Shown one piece after another: positions 26,497-36,292 of a stretch of 64,000 bases of DNA. The DNA comes from Bedellia somnulentella (taxonomy: Eukaryota > Arthropoda > Insecta > Lepidoptera > Bedelliidae): NCBI GenBank assembly GCA_963576735.1, contig OY755187.1, positions 6,696,001 to 6,760,000 on the forward strand, in the 5' to 3' direction. The notes beneath the pieces are model-generated. The model saw only the letters and a list, made by a program, of their open reading frames with translations. It searched no databases and had not been told where the DNA came from. A program made the position numbers and the translations under genes. Within the stretch, counting starts at the first letter, position 1, and each line of letters begins with the position of its first letter.

Positions 26497-28545
26497 CACT
26501 GGCCAACAAAAAAAAACTTTTTTTTTGGTGCGGTAAAAATTTGTTTAGATATTGTTTTTGAACGTGTCTCTGATGACAAACCTACAACTGCCATTTTTGT
26601 ATCAGCTCTAATTTCATAACTACCCTCAATTTTAAAATTTCGTCACTTTGACTTCAACAAAGTATCGCAATTCTTTTATTTTCATCAATTTCGTTGTTTT
26701 GGCATAATGGCAAGCTCATCAAGATGTTGTTTGACCAATCCTAATTCATTTTGTTATATTTGTGGTGAATATACGTTTGAGGAAAACAGAAAACCCATAA
26801 CAGAGTTCGTGAAAAATGCATATTTCGCATACTTCAACCTATCTATTGAGCATCAAGATAAGCCTTGGGTGCCCCATTTTGTGTGTAAAACATGCAGAGA
26901 ACATTTGAGACAATGGACAAATTGCAAAAGAAGATGTATGAAATTTGGGATACCGATGATTTGGAGGGAACAACAAAATCACTTCAACGACTGTTATTTC
27001 TGTTTGGTTAAGATTGTCGGCATAAATCGAAAGAATAGAAGTAAATGGACATATCCTGATATACCATCAGCGAAAAGACCTGTACCTCATTCCGAAAGTG
27101 TCCCTGTGCCTACGTACCACTCGCTGCCAGATATCGAAGTGGAACAATATAACGAAATCCAAGCAAATCCCGAGATCGACAGTGATTATGGCGAGTTGAA
27201 TCGAACCTCTCGTTTTTTTTCACAAGGTGAGCTTAATGATCTGATAAGGGATCTAGATCTTTCAAAGGAGCGTGCTGAATTGTTGGCTTCTAGATTAAAA
27301 GAGAAGAATTTGCTTTCACCAAACACAAGAGTTACATTTTACCGTCAAAGAGAACGCGATTTGCTACCATATTTTTCTGAAGATAACAATCTTGTTTATT
27401 GCAATGATATTGGTGGTTTATTAACAAGAATGGGTTTACAAAAGTACGACTCAACTGAGTGGCGTCTTTTTATAGACAGTTCCAAAAGAAGTCTCAAATG
27501 TGTATTGCTTCATAATGGTAATAAACACGCTTGTGTTCCAATTGCTCATTCTACCCGAATGAAAGAAGAGTATGAAGCAATTGCACTGCTTTTAGAAAAG
27601 ATTAAATATGATAACCACCAATGGTTTATATGCGTCGATCTCAAAATGGTTAATTTTCTGTTGGGACAGCAAGGTGGATATACAAAGTATCCATGTTTTA
27701 TGTGTCTTTGGGATAGTAGAGATAAACCGAATCACTGGGTACGAAAAAATTGGCCGATCAGAGAAAGCCTAGCTGTTGGAAAGCAAAATGTTATAAATAC
27801 ACCTTTAGTCCCCCGAGAAATGATCATTTTACCTCCTCTACACATAAAACTTGGTCTCATGAAACAATTTGTAAAAGCATTAGACAAATCGGGCTCATGC
27901 TTTCAATACATTACGAGGGCATTTCCAGCTTTAAGCACAGAAAAACTCAAGGCTGGAATATTTGACGGTCCTCAGATAAGACAGTTAATTAAAGATGATA
28001 ACTTCGCAACATCTATGAATGAAACGGAACTTGCTGCGTGGAACTCATTTGTGCAAGTGATCAAAAATTTCCTTGGTAATCATAAGGCAGAAGATTATGA
28101 AAGTATTGTAAACCAAATGCTTTCTTGCTTTCAAAAGTTGGGATGTAATATGAGCATCAAGGTTCATTACCTACACAGCCATTTGGACTGCTTCCCGCAT
28201 AACCTGGGTGACTTAAGTGAGGAACAAGGAGAGCGGTTTCATCAGGACATCAAAGTCATGGAGGATCGATACCAGGGTAGATGGGATACTCACATGATGG
28301 CTGATTACTGCTGGGCTCTTATGAGAGACAACCCAATGCATAAACATGAAAGAAAATCTATTAAGAGGAGTTTTTTGTACACTGACTAATAAAAAATGTG
28401 TTTTTTCGTTGAAAATTTTTTTTTTTTAATATTTTCAAAACTAGAGCTGATACAGAAAAACTGATTACATATTTGAAATCAGTGAAGAAATTACTTTCAT
28501 AATCAGGTCTTAAAACAACGGCACCAAAAATAGTGTTGGCCAGTG
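26497..28545 (+). mobile_element. Complete 2049-bp DNA transposon (CACTGGCCAACA ends)
   Basis: Terminal inverted repeats CACTGGCCAACA (26497-26508) and inverted copy ending 28545; inner similarity continues (TTTTTGGTGC). 3-bp direct repeats TAA at 26494-26496 and 28546-28548. Removing it rejoins a LINE frame (YIYENI|MYVRKK). It carries one intact ORF. CACTG-type ends with a 3-bp duplication suggest the CMC (EnSpm/Chapaev-like) group, but I am not certain. Confidence 0.85.
26707..28389 (+). CDS. Intact transposase, 560 aa
   Basis: Single exon ATG 26707 to TAA. N-terminal zinc-binding region: CYICGEYTF, WVPHFVCKTCREHLRQW and a further C..C pair NDCYFCLVK. Residues 180-230 hold a helical NDLIRDLDLSKERAELLASR segment. 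The presumed catalytic domain includes EWRLFIDSSKRSLK (Asp), QWFICVDLKMVNFLLGQQGG (Asp) with CFMCLWDSRDK, and HYLHSHLDCFPHNLGD with EEQGERFHQDI (Glu region) before WDTHMMADYCW near the C-terminus. I know this as a very common insect transposase family. No stop or frameshift, so it may be active or recently so. Assignment of the DDE residues is inference. Confidence 0.85.
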   Translation: MASSSRCCLTNPNSFCYICGEYTFEENRKPITEFVKNAYFAYFNLSIEHQDKPWVPHFVCKTCREHLRQWTNCKRRCMKFGIPMIWREQQNHFNDCYFCLVKIVGINRKNRSKWTYPDIPSAKRPVPHSESVPVPTYHSLPDIEVEQYNEIQANPEIDSDYGELNRTSRFFSQGELNDLIRDLDLSKERAELLASRLKEKNLLSPNTRVTFYRQRERDLLPYFSEDNNLVYCNDIGGLLTRMGLQKYDSTEWRLFIDSSKRSLKCVLLHNGNKHACVPIAHSTRMKEEYEAIALLLEKIKYDNHQWFICVDLKMVNFLLGQQGGYTKYPCFMCLWDSRDKPNHWVRKNWPIRESLAVGKQNVINTPLVPREMIILPPLHIKLGLMKQFVKALDKSGSCFQYITRAFPALSTEKLKAGIFDGPQIRQLIKDDNFATSMNETELAAWNSFVQVIKNFLGNHKAEDYESIVNQMLSCFQKLGCNMSIKVHYLHSHLDCFPHNLGDLSEEQGERFHQDIKVMEDRYQGRWDTHMMADYCWALMRDNPMHKHERKSIKRSFLYTD

Positions 28546-28548
28546 TAA

Positions 28549-28735
28549 TGTTTTCATATATATATATTGACATGGCAGTGTCATTATATTTATGGTTTCA
28601 AACAATTCTCTAAGGGAATCTCGTGAACCTAAATTATAAATAGCTCTTATTGCTCTTTTCTCTTCTCTGAAAATTCTAAAGAATTTGGAAGAGTATAGCG
28701 AACTTTGTTATGAATGGAAAGAGTTTCAGCTACTG
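28549..28735 (-). pseudogene. LINE C-terminal fragment (5' part)
   Basis: Minus strand REKRAIRAIYNLGSRDSLRE, LFETINIMTLPCQYIYENI, continuing at 26496 across the transposon. R+AIR.IYNL is the conserved block after the RT thumb in Jockey/CR1-group elements. The RT itself is missing, so the LINE is 5'-truncated at about 28735, as most LINE copies are. Confidence 0.75.
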
Positions 28736-29275
28736 TACTTGTTTATTTATTCAGGTCAGGTTTACACATGATTTACTAATGGCCACCTGTCTGGCCTTTT
28801 ATCCCGCTTGGTGGCGCTAGTTGCATGGAGACCTTTCACACAAATTACGTACGTCAGCAGCCGAAGATACAAAAATTATTTAAAACTAATTTAATGAATA
28901 AAAGATACAAGTGAATTATAACGAAAGTTAATGTCTAATGCCCGATGGTTATGACAAAAGGGCTTCATCAATTCCCTGGGATCACGACGCCGACGCTCGA
29001 CGCTGTCGCCATGCAGCGATCACGTTGCCTCACGTTGCGCTGACGCTGCATCGAACAAATGGAACTTGCGTGTAACTATGACTTGAGGTCAGTTCGCTAG
29101 TCAGCGTATCCTGGGTATGTTTGCGACATTACTCACACATACAGTTTGGTTTTGTTTTGTTTATTTATTTATTATTCGTTATTGTTACGAATATTAATAA
29201 AAATTTGAACTCTGGCTAGGTTGGTCCATGTTGATTTTCATATCATATTAAAGCACCCCTATTTTCCACCCCGAG
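28736..29275. other. Unassigned interval
   Basis: No open frame of note. 28950-29100 is locally GC-rich (ACGACGCCGACGCTCGACGC). 29150-29260 is AT-rich. Nothing supported. Confidence 0.35.
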
Positions 29276-29491
29276 TCAGTGTATTGTTAGATATTTTAAT
29301 GGTTCCCTGTTGATATAAGTTATATAAGAAATAATATACTCACATCTGCAGCCTCCGCATTTATTTTTACGCCAGTTAGTGCACCGCCAAAAAATATTAC
29401 TATTTTTATATATTTTCTTTTTATGATATTTTGTTCCGTTAATAAGCAAAATTTCTCCATGTTTTTCTATTTTTGTTATAGTTTCCGACAT
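29276..29491 (-). CDS. FLYWCH-type zinc-finger exon (MULE-like?)
   Basis: Minus strand MSETITKIEKHGEILLINGT, KYHKKKIYKNSNIFWRCTNW, KNKCGGC. The G..L..NG..Y.+.+......FWRC.N+...+C pattern is the FLYWCH finger. In insects it occurs in Mod(mdg4)-like proteins and at the N-terminus of MULE transposases. After CGGC the frame meets a possible donor (CAGATGTGAG), and no further coding part is found, so it is a lone first exon or a fragment. ATG at 29489-29491. Confidence 0.5.
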   Translation of the reverse strand: MSETITKIEKHGEILLINGTKYHKKKIYKNSNIFWRCTNWRKNKCGGCRCEYIISYITYINREPLKYLTIH

Positions 29492-29729
29492 GATTTCACT
29501 TTCAATGTTTGTTTATACTGTGAGAGCACTTGTCATTACTAATTCACTTCATTGACAAGTCATTTTATTTTCAGCTAATTTAGCAAAAAGGTCAGTAAAG
29601 TTTGTCAATAAAAATGTTACGTAAAAACCCTAGCAAATGCTAGCTAGAGTATACCTACTTAGACTTATTCAATGAAACAAGGCAATGTATGAAAGCACCT
29701 TTACTTTGATTTAATTTGAGGGGCTCCTG

Positions 29730-30290
29730 ATGAACCAACAAGTTCGCTAGGATCCTCTAGGGGATTGAACTGGGGGATCCTGATGGACACACTCGAAGTT
29801 GTTGCTTTAAGCGTTTATGAGATTCCTGCCTTTCTAACTGACTTATGCATTCGTCATAGTATTTGGCATATTTTGCATCGGGTGTTCCAATTAGCCATTT
29901 AAGGGTGGTGCTGAGTCCATCTAGTATTTCGAGTTTAGAGCGACAAACACTATAAAATTGCAGTTCCGATAAACGAGATTCAATTTTTTCAAGATTTAGT
30001 TAAAAAAATGATGTCAAAGTATGTACGTTTGAAATTGAAGTATGATTATATTTTAAAGCATTATCGCCCGATTTCTGAATTGAGTAATCCAGCTGAGAAC
30101 AACTTAAGTATCGTTCTGTCGCATTGAAATCTTAACAACTGAATTTTTGGTCTTAAAAACTGAGTCGAAGTCTTTGTAGACAACGAGTTTCCAGGAGCCT
30201 TGGGGAATATGGATATTCCCTCCCTCTTCATAGTACAGAGAAGATTTTGAGGGATTTTTTTGGATAAGAGATTCTCCTGCAACTGACAAT
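29730..30290 (-). pseudogene. Errantivirus-type Env (F-like) remnant
   Basis: The minus strand from 30289 has YYEEGGNIHIPQGSWKLVVY, typical of the N-terminal part of insect errantivirus Env. Further down in other frames come ESRLSELQFYSVCRSKLEIL and STTLKWLIGTPDAKYAKYYD, the region that follows the cleavage site and fusion peptide. The basic cleavage motif expected just before this block is not recognisable here (SVCRSKLE). At least two frame changes; no membrane anchor was found. A decayed endogenous viral-type glycoprotein. Confidence 0.6.
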
Positions 30291-30299
30291 GTTGTGAAG

Positions 30300-31384
30300 T
30301 ACCTGTAAGTTAAATATTTAGACCTATTATCTAAAAGTTTTTAAATTGATAATTAATGTGGTTTCATTCCTACATAAATTTTATAATTAAGACAGAGAAG
30401 ATTAATTCTATTAAAGAACATATTACAAAGCTAATATATGGATTATTTATTAGGATTTCCATATTATTCGCTATGGCATTAGTAGGTAATAAACAAACTT
30501 AATGGGAATGCTATGAGACCTAGGATCCTAACCTATCTATCTATATATGTACGCCTAAATAACTGAGGGGTAGGTAGAGATTACCTCTATCCTACCGACG
30601 TCCTAACAACCCTAGAACCCTAAGTCCCTAGCCCTAACCATACAAGTTGAAATATCTAAATAAGTACGGGAATGTCTGTATACCGGGAGACCTAAGGTAA
30701 CAGACGGAAGGTTGGTAGGATATGGGAAGTGATACGATAATCACTGTCAATTACTCAGACTCGTGCAACTGCGAAGGCGAAAGGTGTCTTGGCCACAGTG
30801 ATGGAAATGGTAGGGAAGTAGTAGGTAAGCAATAGTCGGGAGTCAAAGGTAGAAAGAGACTTTATTTAAATTTTTACACAGTATTTATACAAAAATATAT
30901 ATCTGTATTCATTTATACGGATGGTGCTTTCCTTGGTGTGCGTTATATGTTGTCAGCGTTGCGTTTAACCGGATGACAGTTAATTGCTCTAGATTTATAT
31001 TGCTGATGTTCACACTTGAACATTCTGGCTTCTCTCAGGAACGGGATTAGGATAAGTCCTCATCTCGTACAGTTGATCCGTGCCGTGAGTTGGGCAGTTC
31101 GGCGCTGTGGTATCGCGTAGGTGTGCGGTGCGGTGGGGCGCCGGGGGGAGCTTCGGCTGCTGTGCTCGTTGGGATGCAGCACGTCCGTGTCGTCATCGGT
31201 ATGTGATGGCTCGGAGGGATGTTGAAATGGAAAAAATGTATTAAGAGTCGATATATATAAAAATATTAATATCGGGCCCGATATATCGAGGAAAAAATAT
31301 CGATATATCGGTCTCAGATTAGTAAATTTAAAAAATTGCAAAATATGGTTAGTTTGTTACAAACATTATTTTATTTAAAACCAT
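30300..31384. other. Unassigned interval with palindromic AT/GC motif
   Basis: 30300-30900 has no recognisable gene; 30580-30640 has CCCTA-rich words. 31060-31210 is GC-rich. 31235-31310 carries nested palindromes (ATATCGGGCCCGATAT, CGATATATCG) that might be the end of a small transposon. No LTR pair recognised. Confidence 0.35.
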
Positions 31385-31395
31385 TTAAAACCAAA

Positions 31396-31753
31396 CCGCA
31401 ACCGTGATAGCCCAGTGGGTAGAACACTCGGTTATCGTGCAAACGACTAGTGTTCAAATCCTGGGTCGGGCCTACACCAATTTGTCTTTTCTAAAGACAT
31501 ATGTGTGGTTAATTTATCATGGTTGTTAACGGTGAGGGAAAACATCGTGAGGAAACCCACATGGCTGAGTTGTACTTAGTCATGTGACAGTGTATTCGTG
31601 CAAAACGGCGATAGGCCTGCCCCCTATCACGTGAGTACACTGTCCATGCAAAACGTGGGTACTCTGAACACCAGGTGACAAAGTCACGTGATGTTCAGAA
31701 GTATTAGTACCTCTGCCAAATATTCGGCGTGAACGTTTATGTTTTATGTCTTA
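31396..31753 (+). mobile_element. tRNA-derived SINE family 1, full-length copy
   Basis: Starts CCGCAACCGTGATAGCCCAG. RNA polymerase III box A TAGCCCAGTGGG (31407-31418) and box B GTTCAAATCC. The body includes TCATGGTTGTTAACGGTGAG and CACGTGATGTTCAGAAGTAT, and the 3' end TATTCGGCGTGAACG with TTATGTTTTATG. 11-bp target duplications TTAAAACCAAA at 31385-31395 and 31754-31764. Other copies: 5776-6043 and, as a shared tail, 56405-56520 (minus). It lacks an 11-bp CCCCTTCGGGG block present in those copies. It depends on a LINE for movement. Confidence 0.92.
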
Positions 31754-31919
31754 TTAAAACCAAAAACATACATTCTAAACAAACCAGTATTTATCTGGCA
31801 ACGACAGCGAATGTGTTTACTTGTCCTCCTAATCTGTTTACCTGTTCTGTTTCAACCTTTCCCGGGATAGAGGTGAACTTCTTGATAACCTCCTCAATTA
31901 TTTTATTGACCCTATCTTA

Positions 31920-32130
31920 GGGCCGGCGCTGACTGCCGGCACGGCACAGGATGGCACGGTAAGTTGTGTTGCAGCATTCCGAAGGATAACACAGCCTTCC
32001 GCGGCATGCCGTGGCATCCTGCTGGCATGACACGGCAAATTATGCTATGGCATCCCGAAGGCCGCTACGGCATTCCGCGGTAAGCTGTGGCATCCTGTTG
32101 TTGACCCAGCCACTCAAGCAAAAATTAGTA
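31920..32130 (+). repeat. Harbinger-2 left terminus with subterminal GGCAC/GGCAT repeats
   Basis: After TTA (31917-31919, a Harbinger target site) the sequence begins GGGCCGGCGCTGACTGCCGG and continues as an irregular array of GGCACGG, GGCATCC, GCATTCCG and CCGCGGCA words to 32105. The array differs sharply from its AT-rich surroundings and lies 40-240 bp ahead of the transposase exon, where partner-protein or transposase binding sites occur. No matching right end was found. Confidence 0.55.
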
Positions 32131-32158
32131 TTAACTCCGCGCGTGTACAAAGTTAGTT

Positions 32159-32467
32159 GTGTTCATCATGATTGACTGGGATTTAGTATTAATAGCAATT
32201 TTAGCTGAAGATAAAGAGAGGCGCCATAAAACTCATTTAAAGAAAAAACAATTCTGGGTTCATAATTTGTGGAGAATAAGATCTACGAATGGTGAATTCA
32301 GCAACTTGTTCAATTATTTGAGATACAACATGAGAAAATTCTACGATTATTATAGAATGGACTACGAAAAGTTAAGTGATTTGTTAAAATCTCATACTCA
32401 AAAAAATAAAACACCTTTTCGATCGCCTATATCTGTTGAAGAGAGATTGACTGTATGTTTCAGTTAA
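32159..32467 (+). CDS. Harbinger-2 transposase, first exon
   Basis: RRHKTHLKKKQFWVHNLWRI, RSTNGEFSNLFNYLR, KFYDYYRMDYEKLSDLLKSH and PFRSPISVEERLTVCF. FWVHxLxxxR...GEF..L...L......F..YYRM....F..LL.....I....T..R..IS.EERL.V.L is the N-terminal signature of PIF/Harbinger transposases. After TVCF a GT follows (TTTCAGTTAAG), a likely donor, but no catalytic exon can be found downstream. The Met is at 32159 or 32168. Confidence 0.75.
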   Translation: MFIMIDWDLVLIAILAEDKERRHKTHLKKKQFWVHNLWRIRSTNGEFSNLFNYLRYNMRKFYDYYRMDYEKLSDLLKSHTQKNKTPFRSPISVEERLTVCFS

Positions 32468-33453
32468 GTCCATATTATATCATAATTTACTGACCAACCG
32501 ACAGAACCGATGACATATATAGCTTGCTCATTCTACTAAGTTATTATATTATAAATATTATAATCTACTCGTAAACAAGTCATGATATGTATGTGAATAG
32601 ACAAATATTCCGAGAAATAATTTTATGCTTGTATTTATAATTTTAAAAAGTGATTCAATTAATACAAATGTTATGATTGGTTCACATTTTTTATTACTGA
32701 AATTCGTTTAAACAAGAATAAATCTCACACCATGAACGTACAGAAACCTTTCGGCATTTTTTATAATAGCCAATAATCCGAAACATGCAAAGAGACAATA
32801 AAAAAATCACAGATTGAATCATCACTAGCAATGCTGGAATTACATTTTTTTATTGTAATATTATTGAGCCATTTTTACACTAAAGGTAAGTAGGTAAGGC
32901 TTTTACTAGGTAAGTAGGTTCACATTAAAATATAATATTTATTACTAGATAATCATATTAAGTAGGTAATAAAAAAACTATTTTTTTTTATTTATTAATT
33001 ATGGGATTGCTCTTGGCCAGCATCTAGCCAGGGGGCAAAGATGAGGTCGACGATGAAGCGAGCTCACCCAGAAAATGCCTATTCACTCTTTCCTTAAATA
33101 GGTCCAGGTTAAATGAACTCGGAAATCCAAACCATCACATAAAAGGCAGAATGATATGTATCTGAATAGCTGTTCGTGTCACAGTTTAAACCCCTTTTTG
33201 TTAAAAAGCGTTTGCTCTCCGAAATAATATGAACTGATGAAACACTAGTTTTAGATTTTTACTATCGAAAACGCTTTGTAACTAGAAAGGAATGTTTAAC
33301 TAAAACATAATACATCAACATCACATACAAAGTCTTGATATTATATTATAATAATGTACTTTTATAATCAACTTGACAATTTTCATAATCAGTTACTATA
33401 TAAAGATGATCAATTCAGCATGACACAAAGTAAAATTTTGAATTTTTAGTCTC
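32468..33453. other. Harbinger-2 interior / degenerate sequence
   Basis: No catalytic Harbinger exon, no open frame over 60 codons with recognisable motifs. Largely AT-rich, with TAGGTAAGTAGG-type short repeats near 32885-32925. Confidence 0.4.
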
Positions 33454-33950
33454 TTAAATCCGGCATTTGATTATCATCATATTATTATGACATCTAGATA
33501 TAGGCGTTGGTATGTATTCAGTAGGTGTAGATCCGTAGTATGTTTCGTTATATTGGTGTTCGATGGTATTAAATGGAGAAAATATAAGATTGGGATTTGT
33601 ACTTCCGCTTATGTTTTGGTTTCTCGCAGCAGAAGTTGGTGTGTTTTGCTGCGATGAATGAATATTTAAATCATTTGAAATGGCGAATCTTGAACTTGAG
33701 GTTGAAGGTCGATTTTGTTGCATAACCTTAGCTAACTCCATATATTCCAAATGTTTAATCTCTGCATCAGTAACAATGTGTAAAACATCACGTTTTATTT
33801 CTGCTTGTAACTTTGGTGGTAAAAACTTCGCGTGGCCGCCATTGACTGAAAAAATATCTCCATGGGATGTTGTTCCTTCTTTCAGCAGGCTGATTACGCA
33901 TCTTTCGGCAACTTGCGATACAACAGCAGGCGAGACCTTAGCCGCTCCGC
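33454..33950 (-). CDS. Probable Harbinger-2 partner protein, C-terminal part
   Basis: The minus strand from about 33910 reads VSPAVVSQVAERCVISLLKE, GGHAKFLPPKLQAEIKRDVL, IVTDAEIKHLEYMELAKVMQ, then a Ser/Asn/Thr-rich tail ending in the stop at 33454. Its position and antisense orientation relative to the transposase exon, and the low-complexity tail, parallel the Harbinger-1 partner at 9671-10258. The BESS-like match is weak, so this is mainly contextual. 33951-34559 has no recognisable gene. Confidence 0.4.
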
Positions 33951-34559
33951 AGCAACTCGATCACAATAAATGTTGGTATTACGTAAGCACACTGGTCGCA
34001 GCGGCTCTTGAATCGCTGAATGCACTTTGACTTAGTGTCAATACATGACACTAGCGTCCTCAGCCAACAATTAACAAACAGTGGAACTACGAAGAGTGAT
34101 ACCACTTTAGGACTTGTAAATGTTTTCCCTTGATTTAAGGATACATTTTCAGAATAATTGTTCATACTTGGGTAAGGCCGAGAATTTTCCCACTTAGTAA
34201 TATTGAGTAACGTAGATACTTCTATGTTACGGTAACGTAGAAATAACATGAAAGTAACGAGTAAAAGATGTAAGGCCGATTTCATACTGCACCTTTTTGA
34301 TGTAATACTGTATGCCTTATGATATGCATGGATAACAAGAAAATATAAAACTAAAACTTTTATCAAATTATGTCTTTTATTTAGATTAAGTGCCTAACTA
34401 AGTACCAAATTAAATTAGCACAACATTTTTATTGTTCCCTTAAATCTTCTAGTAGTAAATTACACAGAAAATAATTAAATTTATTTTTCATAAGAAACTA
34501 AGGAAACAGAAAAACAATAGTAATTCTTTTTTCTAAAACTTTTAGCAATGTATTTTACA

Positions 34560-34697
34560 AAGAAAATAAGCATGGTGCGAGGGCGTGGTGCTTTGCGGAT
34601 CCAACTGTGAGGCGAAGTTGAAGACCCGTGTTAGCTTCCCTTTGATACTGCTTCGTTTTTTTATGAATGTATCCATGTCCCGTTTAGTAGTACTCAT
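34560..34697 (-). pseudogene. BEL/Pao-type gag N-terminus fragment
   Basis: Minus strand from the ATG at 34695-34697: MSTTKRDMDTFIKKRSSIKG, KLTRVFNFASQLDPQS. The +R.S+KG+LTRF...L start is characteristic of gag proteins of BEL/Pao elements. It loses similarity at about 34600. A short fragment, not connected to the BEL element at 56908. Confidence 0.45.
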
Positions 34698-36292
34698 TTT
34701 AACGGATTACATTTAATTTTATTGTGTAGCCAAAATTTAGAGATGTTCCGTCGGACAAGTATGGCGGAGAGGCAGAAAATTTTCTTGATCACTTCCGGCC
34801 GCTCGATAAAGTTATGTAGTCAAAGATATCCCTTTTTAGTAGATGTGTCGATAAAGTATAGTATAGTTTCTTCGGTATTCCGATGGCGCTGGGTGTTCCC
34901 GGAAGTTACCAATGTAATTTGAGCGGCAAAATATAAAAATTGAGATTTTGCTTATCTGAGTTCTGTTCAAGATGGCTTCCTCCTTGTCCTTGCCCGCTGC
35001 TCGAATGGACCATTTCATGTATATGATTGAAACAGCTTCTTATGGTTTGAACGTTTATTGGCACACGTTATTCACATTACACTTGGACATAAAATGCAGT
35101 TAGGAGAACTTTAGATCAGTCTTTCTATTTTTAATTAATTAAATTATGTGGAGCCTAATGTTACGTTGGCACAGACGATGTGTGAGAGAGAGAGAGAGAG
35201 AGCAATAGAGCGAGACAGCTATACATGAAAACCACAGACAATAATTTAGTGAATACTAAACATTTACAAAAACGCAATAAATAGCACAATATAATGATAT
35301 GAACAAACCTTTACAACACTTCTACGTTACGTAACATACAATGAACGTTACCGGTAACATAGAAGTAACATATAAGCGAGATTTTTTAGGTTATAAATTA
35401 CCATAAATCGATAATTCGAGCGTAATTTCAACGCACACGCCACGCATTGCTTCTCCACTTATACATAATTTTATTCGGAACATGACTTCACAGACCGCAA
35501 GATGGCGTCTTTTTTTAATTTTTTTTATTCGCATATAGTATATAGATACTCGGTGTTGCCAGTGTCAATACAAAATAGTACCACAAAAGATTAACATTGT
35601 TTATAGGGGAAATTGTGGTAACATACAAAATTGTAACGTAGAAGCGAAAATACGGGGACAAACATTTAAATTGCGATAAAGTCATGAAATCTATTTATTC
35701 CAAAAGAACGAAACTACTAATAAATTGCTTAGTTTAAGTTTATTTAAGTCAGTTCTTGTTAATTTGTCATTCAATAGAAGAAAATACAAAGGAGAATGAG
35801 CAAAAATGTATGGAAGCTGGTATACCTTGCAATAACAATGAGTCATATATGCATAGAAGGGTAATTTTATGTATTTGCATACGTACTAGGTCGCATGTTT
35901 CTAAGAGTTGTCGGATCTGAGTTCTACTACTTTGAATCTGACAGTATTAAATGTAAAATACGGAAAATTATGGTATTTTAATACATACATTTTGTGTAAA
36001 ATAATGTTACCTATATTTTTTTAAGTAACGTGCGCTTATTATAGTAACATGTAGAAACGAATGTAGGTACAAACGAGGAGTCACGTGCATTACCATCTCT
36101 AGGTCGAGTATCCTTTGCACTGGTTGGACGATTCGCAAAGGAAACGTACCCGAACGCTGTCACGGCGTGCGCGGGATTATTTCTGAAACTGGTAATGCAC
36201 GAAAGTCCCCGACTGTACATAAATAATAATAATAATATTTTGGACACTTACACTATAAAAACACAATAGTGGATATAAAGATATTAAGTATA
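34698..36292. other. Long interval without recognisable genes
   Basis: 35180-35202 is a (GA)n tract. 35300-35370 and 34190-34260 share TACGTTACGTAACAT / GGTAACATAGAAGTAACAT words in both orientations. At about 35552 a hAT-end-like CGGTGTTGCCAGTGTC occurs, without a detectable partner. These suggest a decayed hAT-type element, but I cannot bound it. 36011-36247 holds an uninformative frame. Confidence 0.35.

Noticed and set aside
26497..28545. Domesticated host gene (intact 560-codon ORF)
   Set aside because: Clear inverted termini and target duplication, and it interrupts a LINE; it is a transposon.
30580..30640. LTR or telomere-associated repeat (CCCTAG/CCCTAA words)
   Set aside because: No second copy or periodicity; cannot be supported.
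31396..31470. tRNA gene
   Set aside because: Same reasoning: box A/B present but followed by a SINE body and flanked by 11-bp target duplications.
35552..35600. hAT terminus CGGTGTTGCCAGTG as an element end
   Set aside because: No partner terminus or 8-bp duplication found; kept only as a note.
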